Below are positions 17,759 through 28,903 of a DNA stretch of 50,633 bases, piece after piece. The notes below the pieces were generated by a model that saw only the letters and a list, made by a program, of their open reading frames with translations, searched no databases and was not told where the DNA came from. Made by a program: the position numbers and the translations under genes. This stretch comes from F1-120-MAGs118 sp013360535 (GTDB taxonomy: Bacteria > Planctomycetota > UBA1135 > GCA-002686595): NCBI GenBank assembly GCA_026647215.1, contig JAPKHC010000036.1, forward strand, positions 1 through 50,633. Direction: 5' to 3'. Each line of letters opens with the position of its first letter. Within the stretch, counting starts at the first letter, position 1.

Positions 17759-19351
17759 CTAGTGCCGGAAGTGTCGGAGTCCGGTGAACACCATCGCGAC
17801 GCCGCGCGTGTCGCAGGTGGCGAGCACCTCCGCGTCGCGCACGGAGCCGCCCGGCTGCAAAATCGCCCGAACGCCGCCGTCGATGGCCGTTTCCACACCG
17901 TCGGGGAACGGGAAGAACGCGTCGGAGGCGAGCACGGAGCCCTGCGCGCGCGCGCCGGCCTTCGCGATCGCGAGGCGCACGCTGTCGACGCGGCTCATCT
18001 GGCCGGCGCCGACGCCGAGCACTTCGGTTCCACTGGCGACGACGATCGCGTTCGACTTGACGTGCTTGCAGATGCGCGCGGCGAAGAGCATCGAGCTCAT
18101 CTGCTCGCGCGTCGGTGCGAGCTTCGTCGCGACCTTGGCATCGCCTTCGAGCTCCGCACGCAGGTCTCGCTGTTGCAGCAGGAAGCCGCCGGTGAGCTTC
18201 TTCCACTCGAGGTCGCGCACGTCGCGCGAAGTGCTCGCGAACGGCCCGCAGGAGAGCAGGCGCACGCTCTTGCCCCACTTGGGCTTCTGCGTGAGCAGCG
18301 CAAACGCGTCCTCGTCGAAGCTCGGTGCGACGATCGCCTCGACGAAACGGTTGCCGGACACGAGGAATTCCGCCGACGCGAGGTCGAGCGGGCGCGTGAA
18401 GGCGAGCACCGAACCGAAGGCCGACACGGGATCGCCCGCCCAGGCCTTCTCGAGCGCGCTCGCGATCGTCGTCGCGGCCGCCGCGCCGCAGGGATTGTTG
18501 TGCTTGAGCACCGCGACGAACGGCTCGTCGAACTCCTTCGCGAGCGCCAGCGCCGAGTCGAGGTCGACCAGGTTGTTGTAGGAGAGCTGCTTGCCGTTCT
18601 GGATCTCGGCCGTGGCGATCGAGGGCTCGCGCACGCCCGACTGCGCGTAGAACGCGGCCGTCTGGTGCGGATTCTCGCCGTAGCGCAGGCTCATCACCTT
18701 GCGGCCGACGAGCACGGCGCTCTCGGGGTACATGTCGTCGGTGCGGCCGTCGGCGAGTTCCTGCGCGAAGAGCCACGCGGAGATCGCCGCGTCGTAACGC
18801 GCCGTCGCCTGGAAGGCCTTGAGCGCGAGCTCGCGCTTCAAGCCGTCGGTCAGTGCGCCGGCGTTCTTCTCGAGCTCGTCCAGCACGCGCCCGTAGTCCG
18901 CCGGATCGGTGACGATGCCGACGAAACGGTGGTTCTTCGCGGCGGAACGCACCATCGACGGCCCGCCGATGTCGATCTGCTCGATCGCCTCCTCGCGCGC
19001 GACGCCGGCCTTCGCGACCGTCGCCTCGAACGGATAGAGGTTGATCACGACGAGGTCGATCGCGGCGATGCCGTGCTCCTTCATCGCGCCGACATGGCTC
19101 GGCTCGTCGCGCAGCGCGAGGATGCCGCCGTGCACCTTGGGGTGCAGCGTCTTGACACGCCCGTGCATCATCTCGGGGAAGCCGGTGTAGTCCGACACTT
19201 CGCGCACCGCGATGCCGGCGGCAGCGAGCGCCTTGTACGTGCCTCCGGTCGAGAGCAGCTCGACGCCACGTTGGGCGAGCTGGCGAGCGAAACCCTCGAG
19301 GCCGGTCTTGTCGGAAACGCTCAGCAGAGCCCGCGCGATCTTGTGAGTCAT
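17759..19351 (-). CDS. purH: Bifunctional AICAR formyltransferase / IMP cyclohydrolase
   Basis: Protein of 530 aa, the normal length for PurH. It catalyses the last two steps of de novo purine synthesis in the cytoplasm: AICAR to FAICAR, then FAICAR to IMP. The N-terminal cyclohydrolase (~1-200) shows SVSDKTGL, STGGTYKAL, GRVKTLHPKVHGG and NLYPFEATV. The C-terminal transformylase (~200-530) shows SLRYGENPHQTAAFY, the KHNNPCGAA loop and the conserved end SVRDAEVLATCD. The start is set at ATG 19351, with AGGAAG a few nt upstream; an ATG six codons earlier gives no better site. No other purine genes are nearby. Confidence 0.97.
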   Translation of the reverse strand: MTHKIARALLSVSDKTGLEGFARQLAQRGVELLSTGGTYKALAAAGIAVREVSDYTGFPEMMHGRVKTLHPKVHGGILALRDEPSHVGAMKEHGIAAIDLVVINLYPFEATVAKAGVAREEAIEQIDIGGPSMVRSAAKNHRFVGIVTDPADYGRVLDELEKNAGALTDGLKRELALKAFQATARYDAAISAWLFAQELADGRTDDMYPESAVLVGRKVMSLRYGENPHQTAAFYAQSGVREPSIATAEIQNGKQLSYNNLVDLDSALALAKEFDEPFVAVLKHNNPCGAAAATTIASALEKAWAGDPVSAFGSVLAFTRPLDLASAEFLVSGNRFVEAIVAPSFDEDAFALLTQKPKWGKSVRLLSCGPFASTSRDVRDLEWKKLTGGFLLQQRDLRAELEGDAKVATKLAPTREQMSSMLFAARICKHVKSNAIVVASGTEVLGVGAGQMSRVDSVRLAIAKAGARAQGSVLASDAFFPFPDGVETAIDGGVRAILQPGGSVRDAEVLATCDTRGVAMVFTGLRHFRH

Positions 19352-19447
19352 CGGACACTTCCTGCCCACCCGGGCATGAAAGGACGTTGGAGACGGAGAA
19401 CGAGGGCGAAGAGGTTACTCGACACGCGCGCTCTCCTTCCAGCGCGC

Positions 19448-20491
19448 TCACTTGCGCGGCGCGGGCACCGTCGCGACGAAGGGCGGAATGGCGCTCTCGA
19501 CCGTGCGTGGCACGCCGCCGGAGCCTGCAAACAGCGCCTCCGCACGCTTGCGCACGCTGCCGAGCGAGCCGCGTGTGCCCGCCTTGCGGTTGTCGTCGCC
19601 GTCGGGGACGTTCACGAGATCGAAGCCGCTCAGGCGCACGACCATGGTGCCGAGCCACTCGCCCGCGCTCGTGCGCACCGGGAAATACCAGTCCTTGCCG
19701 GCGAACCAGTAGAAGTCCTTGCCCATCGACGACACGTAGGTGACGAGCGTGCCGCTCTCGACGGCGTGCAGGATGCGCAGGTCGAGCTTGTAGCGCAGGA
19801 ACGGGAACGGGAGCTTCGAGCGCACGTCGACCGAGAGCGCAGCGAGCGCTCCAAGCTCCGCGTCGTCGCAGCGCACGAGCGAGTCCGCGACGGGCTCGAG
19901 TTTCTCGTAGCTCGTGCCGGGATTGCGGATCGTCGCGTCGTAGTCGTGGATCGCCGCGAGGATCGAGTCGAGGTCACCGCGCACGAACGTCGCCGCCTGA
20001 TGGAACGTGCGCGAACCCTCTTGCGACTTCCACGGCTCGCTCGTGCCGGTGTGGCGCTCGAGCAACGGCCCGAAGTACATGCCATCGTCGCGGCGGTCCT
20101 TGTCGGGATCCCAGTTCGCGTCGCGCAACGCCCGGTCATCGAGCACCTGCTGCAGGAAACGCCCGGTTTTCTCGAAGGTTTTCGGTGCGGCGCGCTCGAG
20201 CTCCGCGAGCAGCACCTGCAGCGCCGTGTGGTCGCCGCCGCGCTTGCGGTGCTCGGCGAGAATGTCCCCCACGCTCGCCATCCACGGCTGCGGCGCCTCG
20301 AAACGCTCGGCGAGCAGCGCGGGCACGAACAGCGGCAGCGCCGTGCTCTCCGCGTCCTTCTTCGGCGTCCACAGCTCGTCGGGCACACGCCACGCGAGCG
20401 GAAACGTCGTCTCGAGCTCCACGCGCGTCGCCGCACGCGGTTGCACGTCACCGAAGGCGAGCGCCGCGAGCGCGAGGGTCAGGAGTTTCAT
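19448..20491 (-). CDS. Exported protein of unknown function
   Basis: Protein of 347 aa with an N-terminal signal peptide (MKLLTLALAALAFGDVQPRAA). The rest is mixed and soluble, with no transmembrane segment and no motif I can assign; notable stretches are KDRRDDGMYFGPLLERH (~125), an aromatic KDFYWFAGKDWYFPVRT strand (~255) and a C-terminal Pro/Lys tail. Its ATG overlaps the stop of the upstream lipoprotein hydrolase (ATGA at 20488-20491), so the two are translationally coupled and likely act in the same periplasmic process. Confidence 0.65.
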   Translation of the reverse strand: MKLLTLALAALAFGDVQPRAATRVELETTFPLAWRVPDELWTPKKDAESTALPLFVPALLAERFEAPQPWMASVGDILAEHRKRGGDHTALQVLLAELERAAPKTFEKTGRFLQQVLDDRALRDANWDPDKDRRDDGMYFGPLLERHTGTSEPWKSQEGSRTFHQAATFVRGDLDSILAAIHDYDATIRNPGTSYEKLEPVADSLVRCDDAELGALAALSVDVRSKLPFPFLRYKLDLRILHAVESGTLVTYVSSMGKDFYWFAGKDWYFPVRTSAGEWLGTMVVRLSGFDLVNVPDGDDNRKAGTRGSLGSVRKRAEALFAGSGGVPRTVESAIPPFVATVPAPRK

Positions 20492-21498
20492 CGCTGCGTC
20501 CCGAAGTGGAAGGCCCAGAGCTCGCGACGGACGTCGTCGACACGCTCCTCGTGCGGATAGTGCCCGGCCTCGCGCACGAGCGCCAGCCGCGAGTTGCGGA
20601 TGTCGCGCGCAAAACGCTGGCCGACCTTCTCCGGCGTGTAGGCGAGGTCGCGCTCCCCCCACAAGAGCAGCGTGGGCTGCACGATCTTCGCGATTTCGGC
20701 CTCGCGCGTGCCGTTCTCGTCGCGGCACAGCTCGGTCATCGCGCGCCAGTTGTCGGAGTTGTCGCAGCACAGGTACATCTCGTCGAGCTGGTCCTCGGCG
20801 ATCGGCGTGCCGAAGTGCAGCTGCAGCGCGGGGCGGATGCGCTCACGATCGTTGAGCACGTACCCGTACTGCGCACCGGGCCACTCGCGCAGCTTCTCCT
20901 CTTCCGGCAGCCACTCCCCATCGCCGCGGCGATAACCCGACGAATCGAGCAGCACGAGCTTCGTGATGCGCTCAGGGTTGTCGAGCGCAGCCCGCCACGC
21001 GAACTCGCCGCCATAGCTCTGCCCCACGACCGTCACGCCGCGCAGGTCGAGCGCCGCGAGGAAACTGGTCACCCACTCCGCGCAAGCCTGGAACGTGTAG
21101 TCGTCGAGCTCCGTGCGGCACTGGCCGTGGCCGACGATCTCGAGCACGTAAACGTCGCACTCACCCTCGTGCGTCGGCTCGGCACCCGGCGCCGTCAGCA
21201 GCGCCGCCCAGTTGGTCATCGTCGACGGCGTGCCGTGCAGGAACAGGATCGGCGCACCGCTCGCGCCCGGCCGCGCGGGCATGTGGATGTAGCGGAACTC
21301 GGCCTCGAGCTCGCGCCCGCCGATGCGCGCCTTGCCGGGCAGGACCTTGACGCCGTGGCGCGCGAGCGCAGCGTTCTTCGGCAGGGCGAGCAGCTTGTCG
21401 CCGAGCTCCGCCTTCTCGAGCCCCGCACAGGCCGTCAACCCCAGCGCGAGCGCCGCCGCCCCCGCCAACCCTCCGAGCACCTTCCAGGTCGTTCCCAT
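20488..21498 (-). CDS. Lipoprotein alpha/beta hydrolase
   Basis: Protein of 336 aa with a lipoprotein signal (ALALGLTAC, Cys lipidation site near residue 24), so it is predicted to be membrane-anchored. The alpha/beta-hydrolase core shows the oxyanion loop FLHGTPSTMTNW, the nucleophile elbow GQSYGG (Ser), an acid in LLLWGERDLAYTP (Asp) and the catalytic His in REAGHYPHE, the arrangement of haloperoxidase-, esterase- or epoxide-hydrolase-like enzymes. The substrate cannot be told from sequence. It is coupled by ATGA to the downstream exported protein gene. Confidence 0.8.
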   Translation of the reverse strand: MGTTWKVLGGLAGAAALALGLTACAGLEKAELGDKLLALPKNAALARHGVKVLPGKARIGGRELEAEFRYIHMPARPGASGAPILFLHGTPSTMTNWAALLTAPGAEPTHEGECDVYVLEIVGHGQCRTELDDYTFQACAEWVTSFLAALDLRGVTVVGQSYGGEFAWRAALDNPERITKLVLLDSSGYRRGDGEWLPEEEKLREWPGAQYGYVLNDRERIRPALQLHFGTPIAEDQLDEMYLCCDNSDNWRAMTELCRDENGTREAEIAKIVQPTLLLWGERDLAYTPEKVGQRFARDIRNSRLALVREAGHYPHEERVDDVRRELWAFHFGTQR

Positions 21499-21564
21499 GG
21501 CACCCGGAGTCTTCGCAGCCCTCGCCCCGCTGGATTCAGGCGGGATCCGCGGCCCCGCGGCGCC

Positions 21565-22675
21565 CTACTTCGCGGCGCCCTTCTGGCGCAGGTATTCCTC
21601 GATGAACTTGTCGAGGTCGCCGTCGAGGACCTGCTGGATGTTGCCGGTCTGCACGCCCGTGCGCTCGTCCTTGACGAGCTGGTAGGGGTGCATCGTGTAG
21701 CTGCGGATCTGGCTGCCGAAGGCGATCTCGCCCTTGTTGCCGTAGAGCGACGCGAGCTCCTTGTCCCGCTCGGCCTCGCGCATGGCGATGATCTTGGCCT
21801 TGATCATCTGCAGCGCGAGCTCGCGGTTCTTGAGCTGGCTGCGCTGGCTCTGGCAACGCACGACGATGCCGGTCGGCACGTGCTTCATGCGCACGGCGGT
21901 CTCGACCTTGTTCACGTTCTGGCCGCCCGCGCCACCCGAGCGCATCGTCTCGATCTCGAGGTCGGCTTCCTTCACCTCGACCTTGATGTCGGCGCCGAGT
22001 TCCGGCGTGACGTCGACGCCCGCGAACGCCGTCTGGCGCCGCGCGGCCGCGTCGAACGGGCTGATGCGGATCAGGCGATGCACGCCACGCTCGGCCTTGA
22101 GGTACCCAAACGCGTAGTCGCCGACGATGCGGATCGTCGCGCCGCGGATGCCGCCCTCGGGCTCCTCCTGCAGCTCGACCTCCTCGACGGTGTAGCCCTT
22201 TTCCTCGGCCCAGCGCGAGTACATGCGCACGAGAATGCCGGCCCAGTCGCAAGCGTCGACGCCGCCGGCGCCCGGAGTGATCTGGAGGAACGCGTTCGAA
22301 GCGTCTTGCGGCCCACCGAGCATCACGCGGAAGTCGAGCTTGGCGAGCTCGCCCTCGATGTCGGCGAAGAGCTTCTCGAGCTCCGCCTCGACTTCGCCGG
22401 CACCGAGCTCCTCACCGAGCTGGCAGTTGACCTCGATCTCCTCGAAGGCCTTCTCGACGCGCCGCACGGGATCGACGACGCCGCGCGCGAGCTTCTTCTC
22501 GCCGATCAGGCGCTGGCTCTTCTCGGCGTTGTCCCAGAAACCCGGCTGGAGCTCGAGTTCCTCGATCTCCGCCAGCCGCTTGGTGTGGCTGGCGTAGTCA
22601 AAGACTCACCTTGAGCTGCTCGAGGTGACGCTGCAGGGCCGGGACGCGATCGCGGTGTTCCTTCAAGGACGCCAT
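21565..22675 (-). CDS. prfB: Peptide chain release factor 2, expressed by programmed +1 frameshift
   Basis: RF2 terminates translation at UGA and UAA. The gene is in two frames: ATG at 22675 opens 25 sense codons ending CTT, then an in-frame TGA (22600-22598). Shifting +1 there reads GAC TAC GCC and continues for 344 codons to TAG at 21565, giving 369 aa, close to the E. coli length of 365. The shifted product has the RF2 helical domain, RSGGAGGQNVNK with the essential GGQ, and the conserved SQRSQLKNRELAL and GEIAFGSQIRSYTMHPYQLVKD segments. The usual autoregulation applies: low RF2 favours frameshifting, high RF2 stops at UGA. It is not a pseudogene. Confidence 0.95.
22597..22612 (-). promoter_or_regulatory. 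prfB: prfB programmed +1 frameshift site
   Basis: On the minus strand AAGGTGA GT CTT TGA C combines an internal Shine-Dalgarno-like element (22612-22606), a 2-nt spacer, the slippery CTT codon and the TGA C stop context. These are the parts known from the E. coli prfB frameshift site, where the element lies about 3 nt before CUU. Confidence 0.92.
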
Positions 22676-22685
22676 GGGGGCGAAG

Positions 22686-22691
22686 AGTGTA
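22686..22691 (-). promoter_or_regulatory. Candidate -10 element of prfB
   Basis: TACACT on the minus strand is 10 nt before the prfB ATG, in a stretch without a Shine-Dalgarno sequence. This would give a leaderless or nearly leaderless message. Confidence 0.3.
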
Positions 22692-22727
22692 GTCGCAGCG
22701 CGCCCGCACGATCAACGTTCGACGCTC

Positions 22728-24119
22728 TCAGCGCTCCTCGAGCCGGTCGAGCACGCCCGGCTGGGCGATCAGGGCCTCGATTTCCGCGCGTTCCCGCGGC
22801 GCCGCCGCGCTGACGATCTCGCAACCCGTCTCGGTGACGATCACGACGTCCTCGATGCGGATGCCGATGCCGGTTTCCGGCTCGTAGAGGCCCGGTTCGA
22901 TCGTGAAGCACGCGCCCACTTCCAAGGGCTTGCGCTGGTCGCCGACGTCGTGCACCTCGAGGCCGACGAAGTGGCACGCGCCGTGGCGCATGAACTTCCC
23001 GAAGCCGCGCTCGCGCAGCACCTTCGAGCAGGCCGCCTCGACGTCGCCGAGCGTGCAGCCGGCCTTCACCACGGCGATGCCGGCCTTCTGAGCCTCGAGC
23101 ACCGCGTCGTACAGCTCGGCCTGCCGCGGCGTGAACTTGCCGTCGACCGGCCACGTGCGCGTGATGTCGCACACCGAGTGGTCGAGCTCGGGCGCGTAGT
23201 CTACGAGCACGACTTCACCGGCCTTGAGGCGCCGGTTGTTCGCGCCGTAGTGCAGGATCAGCGAATTCGCGCCGGAGCCGACGATCGCCATGTAACCCGG
23301 GCCCGCCGCACCTTCCTTGAGCTGGAACCAGCTCATCAGGCCTTCGAGTTCCCATTCGCCGATGCCCGGCCGCGTCGATTTCATCGCTTCGATCATGGCC
23401 AGCGCGCCCGCGCGCCCGGAACGCCGCGCGGCGTCGAGCTCCTCGGGCGTCTTCTTGCGGCGCAGCGCGTTCAGCTGCGGCGAGAGGTCCTTCGGCTCGA
23501 CCTTGAAGAGCTCCGTGAGCTTCTCGCGGAACGCTTCTTCGCGGCCCACGCGCCCATCGAACGGATCCTTCTTGCGCGCCGCGTCATACGGCCCCGCGCG
23601 GTCCGCCGCGCCCGCGAGCGCGAGGTTGGGGTGCATCGAGATCCACAGGTCCTTCGACTTGCCGAGCAAGTCGCGGATCACCTCGGCCGAGTCGCGCGTC
23701 GAGCGCACCTCGCTGAAACCCGTCAGTTCCTTGACCCACTTGTCGCCGGCGTCCCAGCACTCGCCGTCCCAGGACTCGAGCATGCGGTTGGGATCGGGGA
23801 GCAAGAGCAGCTCGCGCCCGCTCTCGCAGTCCATCACGAGCCATGCGTCGGGACTCTCGACGCCCGTGAGATACCAGAACACCTTGTCCTGACGGAACGC
23901 GGTGTAGTCGCGCGGAGCCGCGAGCCCGCGCACGACGACGACACCCTTGCCCAAGGACTCGCGCAACGCCGCACGACGTCCCGCGTGAAACTGCTTGCCG
24001 AGGCCGCACCGCGGCAAGCCGTCACCAGGCCGCTCGACGGAGAGCGTCGGCGCCTGCGACTGGGGAGCGGCCGGACTCGACTGGACGAACAGCGCAACGG
24101 CGAGGAGGGCGGGGATCAT
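22728..24119 (-). CDS. Exported Xaa-Pro aminopeptidase (M24B)
   Basis: Protein of 463 aa that removes the N-terminal residue before proline. The C-terminal pita-bread domain (~215-450) shows all five metal ligands of M24: Asp in VDYAPELD, Asp in CDITRTWPVDG, His in HFVGLEVHD, Glu in TIEPGLY and Glu in IRIEDVVIV. The N-terminal aminopeptidase-P domain is at ~30-200. The ATG at 24119 is chosen because upstream starts fall in a terminator hairpin and because TAACTT sits 8 nt before it. MIPALLAVALFVQSSPAAP looks like a signal peptide but lacks basic residues, so export is likely, not certain. Confidence 0.88.
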   Translation of the reverse strand: MIPALLAVALFVQSSPAAPQSQAPTLSVERPGDGLPRCGLGKQFHAGRRAALRESLGKGVVVVRGLAAPRDYTAFRQDKVFWYLTGVESPDAWLVMDCESGRELLLLPDPNRMLESWDGECWDAGDKWVKELTGFSEVRSTRDSAEVIRDLLGKSKDLWISMHPNLALAGAADRAGPYDAARKKDPFDGRVGREEAFREKLTELFKVEPKDLSPQLNALRRKKTPEELDAARRSGRAGALAMIEAMKSTRPGIGEWELEGLMSWFQLKEGAAGPGYMAIVGSGANSLILHYGANNRRLKAGEVVLVDYAPELDHSVCDITRTWPVDGKFTPRQAELYDAVLEAQKAGIAVVKAGCTLGDVEAACSKVLRERGFGKFMRHGACHFVGLEVHDVGDQRKPLEVGACFTIEPGLYEPETGIGIRIEDVVIVTETGCEIVSAAAPRERAEIEALIAQPGVLDRLEER

Positions 24120-24127
24120 GGCGCCCA

Positions 24128-24133
24128 AAGTTA
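24128..24133 (-). promoter_or_regulatory. Candidate -10 element of the leaderless aminopeptidase gene
   Basis: TAACTT on the minus strand, 8 nt before the ATG at 24119, with no Shine-Dalgarno sequence in between. Confidence 0.35.
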
Positions 24134-24177
24134 GCAGCGCCGCCGCTCGCGCTCGCCGGATCCGTGTGTTGCTCGCG

Positions 24178-24226
24178 AAAAATCGCGCCCTGACGCGCAA
24201 CGCGTGGAGCGCCGCGCGTCAGGGCG
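24178..24226 (-). terminator. Rho-independent terminator of the third ECF sigma gene
   Basis: A perfect 13-bp inverted repeat (24214-24226 with 24186-24198), read on the minus strand, is followed by CGATTTTT (T tract at 24182-24178). The sigma factor stop codon lies within the stem. It insulates the sigma gene from the aminopeptidase gene downstream. Confidence 0.85.
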
Positions 24227-24803
24227 TTCGGCCCGGCCGCAGCAGCAGCGAGAGTCGCGCGAGCGCTTCGAACAGCCGCTTGCGCGATTGCGGCTCGGTG
24301 CAGCCGATTTGTTCGGCGAATTCCGCGTGGCTCATGCCCTGCAGGCGCACGAGGCGGATCACCTCGCGGTCGAGGTCGGTGAGCTGCGCGAGCGCCTCCT
24401 CGAGGCGCTTGAGGTCCTCGCGCAGCATGGCCTCGGCGCTGGGGCTGCCGAGCGCGACCGCGAGCTTGCCGAGCTCGTCGCGCGACCAGCTCGCGCTCGC
24501 GCGCTGCTGCGGCTCGACCTTCAGTCCCTCGCGCTTGCGCGCGCGCCAGAAGCGCCGGCGGTCCATCAGCTTGTGCAGCGCGACCTGCAGCAGCCAGCGC
24601 TGGAACGCGGCGTCGCCGCGGAACTCGAACTTCTCCTTGCCCTGCAGGACCTCGCGGCAGACCGACTGCACGAGGTCGCTCGTCGATTCGCGATCGGCGA
24701 GTCCGGCATCGAGGTTCCGGCGCACGTAGGCCCGCAGGGCCGGCAAGTGCCGCTCCAGCAGGTCCTCGAAACGCTGCTCTTCGAAAGGTTCCTCGGGAAG
24801 CAC
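24219..24803 (-). CDS. ECF-family RNA polymerase sigma factor
   Basis: Protein of 194 aa from GTG 24803, with CGGAG upstream. Region 2 lies at ~15-90 (HLPALRAYVRRNLDAGLADRE, then TSDLVQSVCREVLQG and FQRWLLQVALHKLMDRRR). Region 4 is at ~135-185 (LTDLDREVIRLVRLQGMSH, then FAEQIGCTEPQSRKRLFEALAR). The STSDLVQS motif is typical of the large planctomycete ECF groups linked to Ser/Thr kinases. It is divergent from a kinase/TPR gene 106 bp away, so that kinase is its likely regulator. A -10-like TAGCAT lies 18 nt before the start. Confidence 0.88.
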   Translation of the reverse strand: MLPEEPFEEQRFEDLLERHLPALRAYVRRNLDAGLADRESTSDLVQSVCREVLQGKEKFEFRGDAAFQRWLLQVALHKLMDRRRFWRARKREGLKVEPQQRASASWSRDELGKLAVALGSPSAEAMLREDLKRLEEALAQLTDLDREVIRLVRLQGMSHAEFAEQIGCTEPQSRKRLFEALARLSLLLRPGRTP

Positions 24804-24909
24804 GGGGAGCTCCGAAGGAAAATGCTACCCCGCTCCGTCATTTGCGGCAGCCCGGCGAGTCCGGACTCGCCCCGCGCCCGCGCCGGCATGCGATAGTTGG
24901 GGCGTCGCG

Positions 24910-27885
<2,976 letters not shown>

Positions 27886-27962
27886 GCGGGCTCCGACCGC
27901 CCGATTTGGGCCGCCGTAAGTCCTTTTGCGACAAGCGTTAGCCAGTTCTGCAACAGATTTTG

Positions 27963-28152
27963 TCGAACGCCGGGGGCCGCTCGGCGCTGAAGGGGGAGCG
28001 CGCGGGGATTCCTGAGACTCCGCGCGGCCCCGCTGCGAGCGGGACTTCGACTGCAGAGCGCCCATTGGCCTGCGGTGCGACCTCCAAGGCCGAGTGCGAG
28101 CTTCGGCCTTCCGGCGGCGGACGTGTGCGAGCGCGTCCGCCGCCCCCTTTTT
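27963..28152 (+). ncRNA. Candidate structured RNA or leader ending in a terminator
   Basis: The stretch between the kinase gene and sfsA contains no plausible gene but several nested pairings. An outer interrupted helix pairs 27968-27972 with 28073-28077, 27975-27978 with 28067-28070 and 27983-27988 with 28057-28062. Inside it are hairpins 27999-28007/28018-28026 (9 bp, one G-U) and 28029-28034/28038-28043. After it come 28086-28093/28103-28110 and an 11-bp terminator hairpin with T tract. I cannot match it to SRP, 6S, tmRNA or a known riboswitch. GC-rich DNA folds readily, so this remains a candidate. Confidence 0.3.
28113..28152 (+). terminator. Rho-independent terminator before sfsA
   Basis: GGCGGCGGACG at 28113-28123 pairs perfectly with 28134-28144 around a 10-nt loop, followed by CCC and TTTTT (28148-28152). 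It ends 31 nt before the sfsA start, so it closes either the kinase transcript or a separate small RNA. Confidence 0.85.
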
Positions 28153-28169
28153 GTCCTGCGCTCCCCCGC

Positions 28170-28175
28170 TACCCT
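28170..28175 (+). promoter_or_regulatory. Candidate -10 element of leaderless sfsA
   Basis: TACCCT is 8 nt before the sfsA ATG. No Shine-Dalgarno sequence exists, and a strong terminator just upstream leaves only about 31 nt for any promoter and leader. Confidence 0.4.
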
Positions 28176-28183
28176 CGCGCGCC

Positions 28184-28885
28184 ATGCGCATCGAGCAAGC
28201 GACGATCCAGGGCACGTTCCTCCGCCGCTACAAGCGCTTCTTCACCGACGTCCGCCTCGAGGACGGCTCGATCGTCACCGCGCACTGCCCCAACACCGGC
28301 AGCCTCAAGGGTTGCCTCGAGGAGGGCCGCCCGGTCGTCCTGCGCGACACCGCCGATCCGGCGCGCAAGCTGCGCTACGTCTTCCAGTCGATCCGGGTCG
28401 GCGAGCACTGGGTCAACGTCGACACCGGCCTGCCCAACCAGGCGACCTACGAGCACGTCGTCGCCGGCCTGATCCCCGAGCTCGCGGGCTACGCCGAAGC
28501 GAAGCGCGAGGTGAAGTACGGCGAGAACAGTCGCATCGACCTGCTGCTCACCGGCGCCAAGGGTCAGAAGTGCTGGGTCGAGGTCAAGAACACCACCTAC
28601 GCCCTCGGAACCTCCGCCGCCTTCCCCGACGCCGTCACCGAGCGCGGCCTCAAGCACCTGGGCGAGCTCGCCCGCCAGGTCGCGCTCGGCGACCGCGCCG
28701 TGCAGTTCTTCTTCGTCAGCCGCAACGACGTCGAACGCTTCCGCCCCGCCGACGACATCGACCCCGAATACGCCACCGCACTGCGCAGGGCCGCCAAGTC
28801 CGGCGTCGAGATCCTCGCCTACGCCCACGAGGTGCTCCCCACGTCCCTCACCCTCTCGCGCAAGCTGCCCATCGACCTGGGCTGA
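28184..28885 (+). CDS. sfsA: SfsA family protein (DNA-binding, PD-(D/E)XK-like fold)
   Basis: Protein of 233 aa, the normal size for SfsA, a conserved cytoplasmic protein first linked to maltose gene expression and now thought to be a nuclease-like DNA-binding protein. Conserved features: the N-terminal OB-like strand region (RRYKRFFTDVRLEDGS, AHCPNTGSLKGC), the core NSRIDLLL with its Asp, WVEVKNTTY supplying Glu and Lys of a PD-(D/E)XK site, and FPDAVTERGLKHL. The ATG at 28184 starts the conserved region; earlier starts would run through the upstream terminator. The message is probably leaderless. Convergent with the next gene. Confidence 0.93.
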   Translation: MRIEQATIQGTFLRRYKRFFTDVRLEDGSIVTAHCPNTGSLKGCLEEGRPVVLRDTADPARKLRYVFQSIRVGEHWVNVDTGLPNQATYEHVVAGLIPELAGYAEAKREVKYGENSRIDLLLTGAKGQKCWVEVKNTTYALGTSAAFPDAVTERGLKHLGELARQVALGDRAVQFFFVSRNDVERFRPADDIDPEYATALRRAAKSGVEILAYAHEVLPTSLTLSRKLPIDLG

Positions 28886-28903
28886 CGCTCGCGCGCGATC
28901 AAT

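Noticed and set aside
17660..20560. 966-codon plus-strand frame opposite purH
   Set aside because: purH on the minus strand is complete and conserved; the plus frame is Arg-rich shadow sequence.
21565..22467. Truncated release factor starting at GTG 22467
   Set aside because: The missing RF2 N-terminus is encoded upstream and joined by the classic frameshift signal.
24119..24200. Longer N-terminus for the Xaa-Pro aminopeptidase from a TTG at 24200
   Set aside because: That start lies inside the loop of the sigma-gene terminator hairpin, whereas ATG 24119 has a -10-like TAACTT 8 nt upstream.
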